A stretch of DNA of 64,000 bases from Lepus europaeus (taxonomy: Eukaryota > Chordata > Mammalia > Lagomorpha > Leporidae), in NCBI RefSeq assembly GCF_033115175.1, contig NC_084835.1:26555858-26619857 (forward strand), written 5' to 3'. Both the position numbers and the translations under genes were made by a program. Shown piece after piece: positions 12,201 to 27,600 of this stretch (the stretch's first letter is position 1; every line of letters starts with the position of its first letter). The notes under the pieces are model-generated. The model saw nothing but the letters and a program-made list of their open reading frames with translations. It searched no databases and had not been told where the DNA came from.

Positions 12201-15200
12201 AAACTCATTTCTTGTTCGAAGGTACAAATCCCAGAGTTTGCAAGCAGCTTTATATTCAGGAGAATCTGGCTGCATATTAGCATAGAGAAAAAGGGAAAAA
12301 AAAATCACTTCAGTATTTTACTGTATACTAATCACTACTTAGAAAGCATCCTGTCCCAGAAGAGACTGGTAATTTTAAGGTATAATTTTGAAAACATATT
12401 ACAAAATTTAAAATCCTTTTTAAAAGACATAGGGCCTCAATCTCTATTCCAAGAAAGTACGTACATGTTTTAAAAGGCATTATGAAATCGAAGTATCTAT
12501 GTTTACCTCATTATATAATGAAAGACTTGAGGCAGAGGATAATTATTTGCTAAATTAAAACTAAGACTGGGGCCAATGCTGTGGCGTAGTGGGTAAGGCT
12601 GCCACCTGCAGTGCCGGCATCCCATAATGGGTGCCGGTTCATGTCCCGGCTGCTCCTCTTCCAATCCAGTTTTCTGCTACGGCCTGGGAAAGCAGTAGAA
12701 GACAGCCCAAGCCCTTGGGCTCCTGCACCCATGTGTGAGACCTAGAAGAAGCTCCTGGCTCCAGATCGGCCAAGCTCCGGAAGTTGTAGCCATTTGGGGA
12801 GTGAACCAGTGGACTGAAGACCTCTCTCTCTCTCTCTGTAACTCTTTCAAGTAAAATAAATAAATCTTAAAAAAAAAAACAAAAACAAAAACAAAAAAAA
12901 CACACTAAGGATCAACATATTAAAACAGATAATTAAAAAAATATTTTCACTTTATTTGAAAGGCAGAGAGATAGACAAGGAGACAGACATATCTTCCATC
13001 TGTTGGTTCACTCCTCAAATGTCCACAATAGCCAGGGCTGGCCAACTTGAAGCCAGAAGCCAGTTACTCCATCTGGGTCTCCCACATGGTTGGGAGGTAC
13101 CCAAGTACTTGGGCAATCAACTGCTTGTCGCCTTCCCAGGTGCATTAGCAGAAAGCTAGATCGGAAGCAGACTAGCGCAGACTCAAATCAGCACTTAGAC
13201 ATGTGATCCAGGCATTCCAAGCTGTGATTTCCGCCACTGCACTAAACACCCACCCTAAGAAAGATTATTTAAAAGACCTGATAAAAATACAGAAGCTGGG
13301 GCACATGTTGTGGTACAGTGGGACACAGGCATCCCATACTGGAGTACCAGAGTCTGATGTCTGCCTCTGGCTTCTGATGCAAGCCTCCAGCTAACATAGA
13401 CCCAGAAACAAGGGCAATGGCTGAAGTAATTGGGTCTCTGCCACCCACATGGGGAACCTGGATTGAGTTTCTGGTTCCTGACCTCAGCCTTCGCCTAGCC
13501 CTGGCTGTTAGAGTCATTTGGGTAGTAGAACAATGGATGGACTCTCTGTCTCTCTGTCATTCAGCCTTTCAAATAAATTTAAAAGACAGTCTTTTAAAGA
13601 AAACTAATGGTTATTCTAGTATTACTTGTTTCTTTACAATCCAGTTTTTTAAAAAAATTATTTGAAATGCAGACAGGGGGAAAGCATACTAATTAGTGAC
13701 TGCAACTTCCTAGTAAAAACAACATTGGACATCATGTTTTCAAAAATAAACCAAAATTCCAAAAAAAAAAAAAGCCATTAAGAAATGAAAACACTCATAA
13801 AAAGTAGAGAAAGCATTTCCCACATTGGAGTGCCTGGGTTTGATTTCTGGCTCTGATGCCTGACTCTAGCTTCCTGCCAACACTAAACCTGGGAGGCAGC
13901 AGATGATGTTTAACTGCTTAGGTTTGAGGCAGGCGCTGTGGCAGAGTAGGTTAAGCACCTACTTGCAGCGCCAGCATCCCATATGGGCGCCAATTCTAGT
14001 CCCAGGTGCTCCACTTCCAATCCAGCTCCTTGCTGAAGGCCTGGGAAAGCAGTGGAGGAAGGCCCAAGTGCTAGGGCCTCTGCATCCACGTGGGAGACCC
14101 GGAAGACCCTGGCTCCAGGCTTCAGATCAGCTCAGGCCTGTTGCAACCATTTGGGAAGTGAACAGGCAGATGGAAGATCTCTGTCTCTCCCTCTCTCTCT
14201 GTAACTCTTTCAAACAAATAAATTAACAAAAAAAAGCCCCTGGAGTCAGTTCTAGGGCACAGTGGGTTAAGCCTCCAGCTGCAGTGCTGGAATCCCATAT
14301 GGGCACTGGTTCATGTCCCAGCTGCTCCTCCTCCAATCCAACTCTCTAGTAAGGCCTGGAAAAGCAGTAGAAGATAGCTCAAGTGTTTGGGCCCCTTTAC
14401 CTTGGTAGGAGACCCAAAAGAAGCTCTGGGCTCCTGGCTCCTGATCAGCTCAGCTCCAGCCACTGTGGCCATTTGGGAAGTGAACTAGCGGATGGCAGAC
14501 CTGCCTCTCTGCCTCTCCCTCCCTCTGTTTGTAACTTTCTCCTAAATAAATAAAATCTTTAATAAAAAGACTAAAAGAGTATCAATAGGTCTCATATTCC
14601 TAATTTTCAAGAAAACAAAATCAAAGTGAAAGCAAAAGACAATGAAGAAAACAATTAAAAAGTTAGGTAAACAGAAAGTAGAAATATGATGGTAGTAATA
14701 CTCAGATATAATGGTAATCACCAACATCATACAGAACTGAAAGGTTCTAATTAAAAGGTAAAGATTAGGGCCAGTGCTGTGGCACAGCAGGCTAAGACAC
14801 CACCTGCAATGCTGGATGGAATCCCATATGGGCATTGGTTTGAGTCCCAGGTGTTCTACTTCTGATCCAGCTCTCTGCTAATGTGCCTAGGAAAGCAGCA
14901 GAAGACCCAACTCCTTAGGGTCCTGCCATCCACTTGGGAGACCTGGAAGAAGCTCTTGGATCCTTGGCTTTGGCCTGGCTCAGCCCTGGCTGTTGCAGCC
15001 ACTTGGAGAGTGAACCAGTGTATGTAAGATCTCTCTGTTTTTCCTTCTCTCACTGTAACTCTGCCTCTCAAATAAATAAATAAATCTTTAAAAAAAAAAA
15101 AAGGTAAAGATTATCAACTGGATTAACAGAAGTTCACATTTTTTTTTTTACATGATATATCAGCATTAGAAGGATATGAAAAAGCTGAAAGTGTGAGAAA

Positions 15201-18200
15201 GGAAAAAACATAAAATAGGAAATTACTAAAACAAAGCTGGTATAGCTATAGAATATCAGACCATACATTTAAATTAAAAATGTGATAGAAAGGGCTACAC
15301 ATCATAGTAAAAATAAAATTTACTAGGACAGTCTAACAATTTCAACCTTGCATATTCCTATTTGTATAGTTTCAATATATATACGGCAAAAACTAGCAGA
15401 ATTACAAGAAATACACAAATCCATCATCACAGAGACATTTAAAGACACCTCATTCAAAGATGTTGGAGTGCCAGTTAGAGTCCCTGCTGCTCTGCTTCTG
15501 ATCCAGCTTCCAGCTAATGTACCTGGACTATCTTCAGTAACTTTCCCAGCCATGTGGGAGACCAAGATGGAGTTTCAGCTTCCTGACTCAGGCTGGCTTA
15601 ATCCTGGTTGTTGTGTGCATTTGGGCAATCAGTGGGTAAAAGATAAAAATTAATCTCTCTCCCTCTCTCTCTTGACTTTCAAATAAATAAATCTTTAAAT
15701 ATTGAAAAATAAAAACTCCTTATTTGGTAACTGGATGGTTCAGGTTGATAAATCAGTAAGGATACAAAAAAATTAGCAACACTGTAACAGGAAGAGCAGA
15801 ATATCCAACAAATGACACTCTCACCACATTCACAGCAGTATTCACAACAGCCCAAAGCAGCCATCAAACAGACCTCAACTAAGGAATACATGAACAAAAT
15901 ATGATACATTCACACAATGAAATATTTCTCAGCCATAAAAAGGAACAAAGAATTAAAATGTTACAACATGGATGATCCTTGAAGACATTATATTCAGTGA
16001 CAGAAGTCATCACCAAAACATTATATATTGTATGAATCAATTTATATGCAATGCCCTGAACAGACAAATCCATACAGAAAGAGTAGTTGTCACATGTTAG
16101 GAGAAGGGGCATAGGAAATTCCTACTAACTCTTTAAATCTGTAATTTAATAGGGTGCATTAAATATATCTCAAGTAAGTATATATATATATATATATATA
16201 GTATTAAGAAATCAAAACATTTCTAGAATCTTTTTGCAGAAATCTTCACTGAAATACAGTAAAGAAGACTTAGATTAACAGACTGGAACAGTTATTATCA
16301 TATCACTTCTTCCCAATATGATCTATAAACTGAATGCAATTACAATAAAACTTCAATACTTACTCTGTTTCTTCATTTACAATGATTTTAAGCAAAGACA
16401 AACAACTAAGTATAGTTAAGAAAGGCAAAGTTAGAGAGAGACAAAGAGCGTGACCATGTGTACACCTGAAAATGAATGAGACAGAGAGAGATCTTTCATC
16501 CACTGGTTCACTCTTCAAATGGTTACAATGGCTGGGGCTGGGCCAGGCCGATACCAGGAGCTTGCAACTCCATTTGAGTTTTATATGTGGGTATAGCAAT
16601 CCTAGGGCCATCTTCTGCTACTTTCCCATACACATTAGCAGGGAGCTGGATCAGAGCAGCCAGGACTCAAACTGGTACTTATATGGGATGCCAGCATTGC
16701 AGGTGGTGGCTTAACTCATTGTGCCACAACACCAGTCTCATAAGAAGTTTCTTTACTAGATAAAAAAAAAAAAAAAAAAAAAAAATTGGGGCCGACACTG
16801 TGGCGCAGCAGGTAAAGCAGCCGCCTGCAGTGCTGGCATCCCATATGGATGCTCCACTTCCAGTCCAGCGCTCTGCTGTGGCCTGGGAAAGCAGTGGAAG
16901 ATGGCCCAAGTCCTTGGCCCCCTGCACCCACATCGGAGACCTGGCTTTGAATTGGCCCAGCTCCGGGTATTGTGGCCATTTGGGGCAGTGAACCAACGGA
17001 TAGAAGACCTCGCTCTCTGCCTCTGCCTCTCTTTAACTCTGCCTTTCAACTCATTAAAAAAAAAAAAAAAAAAAAAAAAAGATGCTAGTAATGATACCTA
17101 AGTTCCATATCAAAGTGTTTGGGTTTGATGCCTGCTTCTGTATACTGACTCCAGCTTCCTACAGTGTAGACCTGGAAGCGGCGATGAGGGCTCAAGTAAT
17201 TGGTTATCTGCCACATACGTGGAAAACCTGGACTGAGTTCCAGGCTTCTGGCTTTGGTCTCAGCCTAGCCCTGGCTGCTGGGAGCACTTGGGGAGTGAAC
17301 CACAAGATGGTTCCCATTCTCTATCTCTGCCTTTCTGCCTCTCAAATGGATATTTTTTAAAAACGTATAAAAAAATGAATGGAATAGTTAACAAACCAGC
17401 CTGCAGAATCAGAATAAAAGGTCAGAAACAGATCCAAAGTACATGAAGGGGCCAGTGCTGTGGCACAGCAGGTAAGGCTGCTGCCTGTGGCGATGGCATC
17501 CCATATGGGTGCTAGTTTGTGTCTCGGCTGCTCCTCTTCTGATCCAGCTCTCTGCTATGGTCTGGGAAAGCAGTAGAAGATGACCCAAGTCTTTGGGTCC
17601 CTGCACCCACCAGGGAAACAGGGAAGAAGCTCCTGGCTTTCGTTCAGCACAGCTCCGGCCGTTGCAGCCATCTGGGGTAGTGAACCAGTGGACAGAAGAC
17701 TTTCCCTCCCACCCACCCTCTGCCTCTGCCTCTGCCTCTCTGTAACTCTTTCAAATAAATCAATCTTAAAAAAAAAAAAAAAAAAAAAAAAGCCCATGAA
17801 AATGATGACAACACTGACACTGCAAATGACTGCAGAAAGAATGATGATAGTTATATCTGTGGGGAAAAAAGAGCTTCCCTCCTTCATAAATGACACAAAA
17901 ATTAAGCTCCAGGCCGGCGCCATGGCTCACTAGGCTAATCCTCCGCCTTGCGGCGCCGGCACACCGGGTTCTAGTCCCGGTCAGGGCACCGGATTCTGTC
18001 CCGGTTGCCCCTCTTCCAGGCCAGCTCTCTGCTATGGCCAGGGAGTGCAGTGGAGGATGGCCCAAGTGCTTGGGCCCTGCACCCCATGGGAGACCAGGAT
18101 AAGCACCTGGCTCCTGCCATCGGATCAGCGCGGTGCGGCGGCCATTGGAGGGTGAACTAACGGCAAAAGGAAGACCTTTCTCTCTGTCTCTCTGTCACTG

Positions 18201-19440
18201 TCCACTCTGCCTGTCCAAAAAAAAAAAAAAAAATTAAGCTCCACTTCACTAAAGGGTTATATGTGAAAGACAAAACTACATAACTTTTAAGAGAAGATAT
18301 AAGAGAAGAATATCTTACAGTCTGAACAACAAGAATTTCTGAAAGAATACCCACAAAAGAATAAAACACAAAGTTAAAGAATGATAAATTTGACTATATT
18401 AAAAACGTCTTGGGGGCCGGCGCTGTGGTGCAGTGGGTTAACGCCCTGGCCTGAAGCGCCGGCAACCCATGTGGGCACTGGATCTAGTCCTGGCTGCGTC
18501 ACTTCCGATCCATCTCTCTGCCATGGCCTGGGATAGCAGTAGAAGATGGCCCAAGTCCTTGGGCCCCTGCACCCACGTGGGAGACCCAGAAGAAGCTCCT
18601 GGCTCCTGGCTTCAGATCAGTGCAGTTCCAGCCGTTGTGGCCAATTGGGAAGTGAACCATTGGATGGAAGACTTCTCTCTCTCTCTCTCTCTGCCTCTCC
18701 TCTCTCTGTGTAACTCTGACTCTCAAGTTAAAAATAAATAAATCTTTTTTTTTTTTTTTTGACAGGCAGAGTGGACAGTGAGAGAGAGAGAGAGACAGAG
18801 AGAAAGGTCTTCCTTTTGCCATTGGTTCACCCTCCAATGGCCGCCGCAGCCAGTGTGCTGCGGCCAGCGCACCGCACTGATCCGAAAGCAGGAGCCAGGT
18901 GCTTCTCCTGGTCTCCCATGGGGTGCAGGGCCCAAACACCTGGGCCATCCTCCATTGCACTCCAGGCCACAGCAGAGAGCTGGCCTAGAAGAGAGGCAAC
19001 CGGGATAGAATCCAGCACCCCTACCGGGACTAGAAACCGGGGTGCCGGCGCCATAGGCGGAGGATTAGCCTATTGAGCCGCGGCGCTGGCCAAAAATAAA
19101 TAAATCTTAAAAAACAAAAAACCTCTTGGAACCCACATTAGGGCACAGTGGGTTAAGCTACTGTTTTCAACACTGGCACAGTTTTACTTTTGAGCACTGG
19201 CTCAATCCAGCTTCTTGCTAATGTGCCTGGGAAAGCAGCAACACAGATGGCCCAAGTACTTGAGTGCCTGACACCCACACAGCAGATCAAGATGAGTTCC
19301 TGGCTCCTGACGTTGGCCTGGCCCAATGTCAGCCACTACGGTCATTGGGAGTTAACTAGTAGATGGAAGATCTGTCTTGCCATCTCTCTATTTTTAAAGG
19401 TTTATTTATTTATTTGAAAGGCAGAGATATGGAGAGAAAA

Positions 19441-19472
<32 letters not shown>

Positions 19473-22400
19473 GTCTTCCATGCACTGGTTCACTCCCCAA
19501 ATAGCCACAACAACCAGGGCTGGGCCAGGCTGAAGCCAGGAGCTTCTTCCAGGTCTCCCACATGGGTGCAGGGGCCCAAGTACTTAGGCCATCTTCCACT
19601 GCTTACCCAGCACATTAGCAGGGAGCTGGATAGGAAGTGGAGCAGCCAGGACTGGCACCCAAATAGGATGCTGGCACTGCAGGCTGAAGCTTAGCCTTCA
19701 TATTTCACAGCTTTGGACCCAACTCTGTTTTCCAAATAAGTAAATCTTAAAAAAAAAAAAAAAAAATTAAAAAAGAACACAAAAAATACTTCTATTCATC
19801 AAAGATCCTAAATAGTGAAAAGACAGACATATATATAATGGGAAAAGATATGTAAAACACATAATCAAGAGGGATTACTATCAGAATTATTTTAGGGGCC
19901 AGTGCTGTGGCATAACAGGTAAAGCTGCTCCCTGCAGTGCTGGCATCCCATATGGGCACCGGTTCTAGTCCCGGTTACTCCACTTTTTATCCAGCTCTCT
20001 GCTATGGTCTGGGAAAATGGTGGAAGATGGCCCACATACTTGGGCCCCTGCACCCACATGGGAAGACCCAGAGCAAGCTCCTGGTTCCTGGCTTTGGATT
20101 GGCATAGCTCCTGCCATTGTGGCCAACTGGGGAGTGAACCCGTGGCTGGAAGACCTTGCTCTCTCTGCCTCTCCTTCTCTCTCCATATAACTCTGACCCT
20201 CAAACAAATAAATAAATCTTAAAGAAAAAAAAATAACTATTTTAAAGTTCCCAGAATAAATAAAAAAAATGACAAACAGGCCGGCGCCATGGCTCAACAG
20301 GCTAATCCTCCATCTAGTGGCGCTGGCACACCGGGTTCTAGTCCCGGTCGGGGTGCCGGATTCTGTCCCGGTTGCCCCTCTTCCGGGCCAGCTCTCTGCT
20401 GTGGCCTGGGAGTGCAGTGGAGGATGGCCCAAGTGCTTGGGCCCTGCACCTGCATGGGAGACCAGGAGAAGCACCTGGCTCCTGACTTCGAATCAGCGCG
20501 GTGCGCCAGCTGCAGCACGCCGGCCACGGTGGCCATTGGAGGGTGAACCAACGGCAAAGGAAGACCTTTCTCTCTCTCTCTCTCTCTCTCACTGTCCACT
20601 CTGCCTGTCAAAAATTAAAAAATAAATAAATAAATAAATAAAATAAAATGAAGAGCAAACAGGAACGTTAAAAAAAAAAAAAGACAAACAGCCCAAGAGA
20701 AAAATGGGCAAATGATAGATGCAGACACTTACAGAATAAAAATAGCTCATAATTATATGGAAGTTCATTCTACAGTGAGAAAAATATGGACTCAAATCAT
20801 AAAGAGAAACTACTAATTACCTGTTGGATTTATCAACATTAAAAAGTCAGATTTATAAACTTTGGTGCTTTCTTACCTTATAATAGGCTTTTGCATTGTT
20901 GAAAAGCAGCTGAAAGTCAGCAGTGAGCAAATTAACATCATCATACTCTTCCATTTTTAGTTTCTGTTGGATTTTCATCAAGTCAATGGGCTGAGAAACC
21001 ACTTCATAGTAGTCCGGCTGATTTCTGTTATATTTTTAAAATATGGTATTAATCAAAAGCTTATGAGAAGTTGAATTTCAAACTATCTGTGGTAATGTCC
21101 AACATTCCAAGTGTGACACTACAATTAAAATACTACAATTTGCTGTCGATTCACTCCCATTATTAGAACTAAATGGAGGGGGCCAGCTCTGTGGCGCAGT
21201 GGGTTAACGCCCTGCCCTGAAGCGCTGTCATCACATATGGGCACCGATTTGAGACCGGGCTGCTCCACTTCTGATTCAGCTCTCTGCTATGGCCTGGGAA
21301 AGCAGCAGATAATCCAAGTCCTTGGGCCCCTGCACCCACGTGGGAGACCCAGAAGAAGCTCCTGGCTCCTGGCTGCAGATCGGCACAGCTCTGGCCGTTG
21401 CAGCCAATTGGGAAGTGAACCATTGGATGGAAGACATCCCTCCCTATCCCTCCCTCTCTCTCTCTCTCTGTGTGTAACTCTTTCAAATAAATAAATAAAT
21501 AAACCTTTAAAAAAAAAAAAAAAAAAAGAACTAAATGAAATTAACACAACCAAGATCCATAAGTGTTCTCTTTTCAAAATACACAATAATGATATTAAAA
21601 AAAAAAACTAAACTAATATCTGCAATGGTCTTTAGTTACTTAATATTTAAGGTTTAGGACAGTGGCACTTCAACAACACCTTCTATAAAGATGACTTACC
21701 TCTCATGTTCAAAAACATCTTCTTAAATTTACAACATGATTATCTTTCTTCAGTTAGTGACCACAGAATTTTTTTTTTTTGCCAAGAACTAATAAATTTC
21801 TATTAAGTATGTTGCTTTTACATCAATACCAAAGTTACCAAAAGAGAAAGATGAGGCCTTTGGCATTAGGGAGACTACCAAAAAATGAAAGGACAGAAAA
21901 TCGATCTAGCATAACCAAACTATTTCTAAAAAAGGGAATTATAAACCTAAAATTCACAGCTGTGGTTCTGTCTTGGAGAGGAGGGTCACTGAGGGGTATA
22001 AAGCAGACTTCAAAGATGACTGACAGGGGCCGGCGCTGTGGAGCAGCGGGTTAAAGCCCTGGCCTGAAGCGCTGGCATCCCACATGGGTGCCGGTTGGCC
22101 TGGGAAGGCCGCAGAAGATGGCCCAAATCCTTGGGCCTCTGCACCTGAGTGGGAGACCCAGAAAAAGCTCCCTGCTCCTGGCTTCAGATTGGGGCAGCTC
22201 CGGCCGTTGCAGCCATCTGGGGAGTGAACCAGCAGATGGAAGACCTCTCTGTCTCTACCTCTCTCTGTAACTTTGTCTTTTAAATAAAATAAATCTTAAA
22301 AAAAAAGACTGACAATCAACTTCTTTCTGGAATTTCTTTTTTTTTTTTTTTTTTTTGACAGGCAGAGTGGATAGTGAGAGAGAGACAGAGAGAAAGGTCT

Positions 22401-24571
22401 TCCTTTTTGCCATTGGTTCACCCTCCAATGGCCGCTGCGGCCTGTGCATCGCGCTGATCTGAAGCCAGGAGCCAGGTGCTTCTCCTGGTCTCCCATGCAG
22501 GTGCAGGGCCCAAGCACTTGGGCCATCCTCCACTGCCTTCCCGGGCCATAGCAGAGAGCTGGCCTGGAAGAGGGGCAACCGGGACAGAATCCGGCGCCCC
22601 AACCGGGACTAGATCTGGTGTGCTGGCGCCGCAAGGCGGAGGATTAGCCTGTTAAGCCACGGTGCGGGCCTGGAATTTCTTAATTATAGTAACTTCATTA
22701 ATTCCCAAAATAATTTCTTGGGTTTATAGGCTCATGGATGTTTATTATTCTTCCTGCATTGTTTTCAAATGGAATTCCATGAGACAATCAATGGGTAAGA
22801 AACTCCTCAGTTCCACCCAGAAATGCAAATTATCTGATGGGAAAAACCCATTGGACCACAAGAAAACTCATCCTAACTCTGAGGAGATTGCCATTACAGT
22901 ATATGCCTCTGGCTGTCTTGCTTGCCTGTTACTCCCTTGCAGCATGCTCAATAAATCTAACTGCTCATCCGATCTGACTGCTCTGGGATCAATAAATCTA
23001 ACTCTGCTCACCCGATCTGGCTGCTCTGGGAATTCTTTCATCACCCACAATGCAGGCCTCATGACAACAGAATTTAGCTCCATTCTAGATTCCTAAGAGT
23101 AAGTAATTCTTTACAAACAATGTCACAATGATCAAGGCTTTCGTCTGGTATGGAATCTTAGCTGATGTGTATAGTCATTCTTTTTAGTATGTTTAATATC
23201 ATAAAATACTAATTTTTATAATATATTTAAACTATTTTTTACTTTTCATTCTTACATAAAATTGTAAGACAATACATTTCTTCCGAACCATCTCTGTTAC
23301 AATGTCCCATCACTCTTAATGGTTCATGTATTTGTCCTACAAACAAGGACCATCACTCAATCTTTGTAAGCAGGAAATGAACTTTTAAAACATTTCTATT
23401 TATTTTCACTTTATTTGAAAGGCAAATAAAGTGACAAAGACACAGAGAGTGATATTCCACCCACCGTTCACTCCCCAAATGCCTCCAACAGCCAGGGCTG
23501 GGCCAGGTCCAAGATGGGAACCGGGAACAACCCAGTTCTCCCACGTACATGGCAGAGACTCAAAAACTTGAGTCATCAGCTGCTGCCTGCCAGGGCACAA
23601 ACGAGCAGGAATCTAGGTCTGGGTCAGAAGTGGAATAGCTGACGCTGAAACCAGGAACCTCAATGTAGGACATGGGGATCTCTAGTGCGATCTTAACCAT
23701 TATGATAAATGCCAATCTGAAGAAATTAACTTTGATACAATACTACTGTGTAACCTCAGACCCCATTCATATTTTTTACAAAAATTATTTAAGAGGCAGA
23801 GAAAGGCACAGAAAGAAAGAGAAAGCTCCTGTCCACTGGTTCACTCCTTAAATGCCCTCAATGGCTGGGCTGGAGCTGAAGCCAAGAGCTGGGAACCTAA
23901 TTATCTGAATCATCACTCCTGCTCCCCAGGTTGTACACTGGCAGGAAGCTAGAGTCAGGAACCAGAGCTGGGAATCAAATTTAGGTACTTTACGTGATGT
24001 ACAGTTGTCCTGACCAGTAAGCTGAATTCTTTCTCCTTCCCATTCTTATTTTAGCAGTTATTTCAAAACTGTCATTAATTGTAAAAGAATCGGGGCCTGT
24101 GTTGTGGAGCAGCAGGTAAAGCCGCTGCCTGCAATGCTGGCATCCCATTTGGGCACCGATTTGAGTCCTAGCTGCTCCACTTCCAATCCAGTTCTCTGCT
24201 ATGGCCTAGGCAAGAAAGCAGTAGAAGACGGCCCACGTTCTGTATCCACATTGGAGACCTGGAGGAAGCTCCTGGCTCCTGATTCAGATTGGCCCAGCTC
24301 TGGCCACTTCTGGTTCACACTTGGGGAGTGAACCAGCAGATGGAAATAAGTAAATCTTTCAAATTTCAAATAAATAAATGAATCTTTCAAAAAATGGTAA
24401 AAGAATCTAGTGCAGGATCACATTTAGTTATACTAACTTTGATCACTAGATTATGTTGGTGTCTATAGCTTCTCAATTAAGTTACACTTTCACTTAGTCA
24501 TCTATTTATTTTTTATGTTTATTATTTATTTGTTTGAAAATCAGAGTTACACAGATAGAGGAGAGGCAGAC

Positions 24572-24619
<48 letters not shown>

Positions 24620-27600
24620 CTTCCATCCGATGGTTCACTTCCCATTTGGCCACAACTGCCAGAGCTGCGCCAATCTGAAGCCAGGAGCCAGGAGCTTCTT
24701 TTGGGTCTCCCACACGGGTGCAGGGGCCCAAGGACTTGTGTCATCTTCTACAGCTTTCCCAGGCCACAGCAGGGAGCTGGATAGGAAATGGAGCAGCCGG
24801 GACTTGAACCAGAGCCCATATGGGATGCCAGCGCTTCAGGCCAGGGAGTTAAGCCGCTGTGCCACGGTGCTGGCCCCTCATCTATTTACATTAATATAGA
24901 CTCCTAGATCCCTATTTTACTAAGTGTGTTAAATATCAGTATGATAATTATTTTGATGCTCAAACTGCTCCAGTTTGACCAACAGGAATTCTTCAAGATG
25001 GTTTCCATGTCCTTCAGACACACTGCAAACACCTTATGAGCATTCACTTATTTCCCAGCACCGTTAGATGTTTCTGGCTCTGGCTCATCTTCTATTTCCC
25101 CTGTTGTGCCCCTGGAAACAGTCTTTTTCTCAAGGAACTCTGGTTCCTTTTAATGAGAAGTGATATTTAAAAACCAAGATCTAGGTGCTAAATGTGTTCA
25201 TTTCTCTTGGATGTTGCAAATCCCAAGCTGTCTCAAAGGACAGAGATAGGGAATACACAAAATATACACTTGCTCATCTACCTACATACATTGAAAATCA
25301 TGAATTCACACCAATTTTTTTGTTTTAAAGATTTACTTACTTACTGGAAAGGTAGAGGGACAGAGAAAGAGGGAGAGACAGAGCACGTGCATGTGCAAGG
25401 GAGAGATTTTCCATCTGCTGATTTCATTCCCCAAATGCCTGCAACAGCCAGGGACAGGCCAAGCCAAAGCCACAAGCCAGGAACCCAAGAACTTGGGGCA
25501 TCATATGATACCTCCCAGGTACATTAGCTGGAAGCTAGGTCAGAAGCACAGGGTAGCTGGGACTTGAACCAGGAACTCTGACATGGGATATGGGATATAG
25601 GTGTCCCAAGCCAGCAGCCTAATCCACTGTAATACAACAAACATAGCCACACCAATATTAATTCCATGCCAACACCACAGGGTTCAACCCATTTTCTTTC
25701 CCTACCTACAAGTACTTAATTATAAAATTAAGTTTGAGGGGACAGAAGGACTATTCATCCCATCTGCCATTTAGAGAAAGCGTAAGAACACAAGGGTCTC
25801 CGTGGCTAACAACTAGGCACTGTCGTGGTCTAACTCTGATGTTGTTAGTGGCACCAAGGGACTTTCTCAGAGTTAGCATTAAGGTTCTGTGGACTTAATA
25901 TCATAGCCCTGTCCACGTGGGTCTTTTGGGCCATCTGGGCTACAGTTCACTGCTGCTTGCTAAGGCTGGGCTTCAGCAGGCGCTCAGGCTTGGGGCAATA
26001 TCTGTAGAAAACCGGGAACCCAGTGACAACTCACACCTAGACAGCACACTATCCACTGGAGCTTCTGCCACAAAGCCCCTCATAAACATTTTCAGAATTC
26101 CCACACAGATAAAAGGAAACTCAGGACCATGATGTCTCACTTTACACAACATGGTCAGAGAAGTTTCTTCATGTTTTAAATGAAATAGCTCTACTGACTT
26201 TTTCCACTTAAATAAAACACAGAGAAAAAGAAACATACAAAAGTATATGGCACTATTAGTATTTTCATAAACATTCTTCCAGACTTTTCTCTATGCACAT
26301 GTACACACAAATAAAATCTAACACAAACAGCATTGTGAAGTTCAAGTCTTTCATAAGTTTTTCTTTCAGCAATAGGTTAGAGTACCCTGCCATAATACGG
26401 CCTCAGAACAGCCAAAGCACAGTTCAGGTGTTAACTAGAACACTGAATTAACAATACCAGCTCAACCCCTTCTCCCTTCTTCCCAAGGTAACAGTGCTCC
26501 AAGTTGCTGCCTGGCTACTGATGACCAAATTCTCTAGCTTCTCTACAACCGGGTTTTGGCCAATAAAAGGACATAGGTGTACTGTGTCTAGGTCATATCC
26601 TTAACATGCCTTCTTTTCTTCTTGGCTGGAAGAAAAGTGAGTCATCTCAGACCATGCAGACAAGGGTGGTACCCCAAGGGCTCAGAATAAAGAGAATAAG
26701 GAAGTCCTAAGGACTTCACAGAAAGAGGATTTTATTTACATGAGAGAAAAGATTTCATTTCAACCATTGCTAACTTGGATGTCCTAGTACAAGAAGCTTA
26801 ACATACTAACCCCAATATCAGAGAGATTCATGGGGCTGGCACTTTAGCTCAACAGGTTAAGCCATTGCCTTTGATACTGGCATCCCATATAGAAGTGCTT
26901 ATTCAAATCACAGCTCTTCTGTTTCTGATCCAGTTTCCTGTTATTGTGCAGCAGAAGATGGCCCAAGGGGCCCCTGTCAACCACGTAGGGGACCAGGATG
27001 GAGTTCCTGATTCTTGGCTTGGCCAAGACCTGGTTGTTGTGGCCATTTGGGGAGTGAACTTGTGAATGGAAGATCCTTCTGTAGCTCCCCACTCCCCTTT
27101 CAAATACATAAACCTTAAGAGACAAAAGGAGACAGCTTCACAAACTGTGTAGTTTTAAGCAAAACTTAGACCTCTGGGGCCGGCACTGTGGCGCAGTGGC
27201 TTAACTCCCTGGCCTGAAGCGCCGGCTTCCCATATGGGCGCTGGTTTGAGATGCAGCTGCTCCACTTCCAATCCAGCTCTCTGCTATGGACTGGGACAGC
27301 AGTAGAAGATGGCCCAAGTCCTAGGGCCCCTGCACCCGCAGCTCTGGCCTTTGCAGCCAACTGGGGAGTGAACCATCGGATGGAAGACCTCTATCTCTCT
27401 GTGTAACCCTGACTTTCAAATAAATAAATAAATCTTTAAAAGAAAACAAAAAAAACTTAGACCTCCTATAAGCAATTGAGAAAACACATGCATTCCTTAG
27501 AGGAGGGGCAGAGATGCCCTCAGGCACAGGGCTCACATTCTGGGGTCATGAGGTGACACTGTTCCAGCACCCAGGGCCTGTCTCTACCTCTCAGCACTAA

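Larger units (their letters stand above)
14570..16140 (+). mobile_element. Old L1 fragment(s), broken by two SINEs
   Basis: A/T-rich L1-like text. 15,840-16,130 is the familiar L1 3'-end passage (CACAGCAGTATTCACAACAG, CAACATGGATGATCC, GTATGAATCAATTTATATG). No intact ORF. Confidence 0.65.
16202..20820 (+). mobile_element. Old L1 ORF2/3' body, shattered by about ten SINEs
   Basis: L1 text appears in order in the gaps between SINEs: 16,205-16,430, 17,360-17,448, 17,790-17,900, 18,240-18,412, 19,780-19,892, 20,240-20,275 and 20,650-20,820. No coding potential left. Confidence 0.65.

Noticed and set aside
17912-18232. tRNA gene suggested by GGTTCTAGTCC and a tRNA-like head
   Set aside because: These are the Pol III promoter boxes of the tRNA-derived SINE, repeated in nearly every copy; no cloverleaf.
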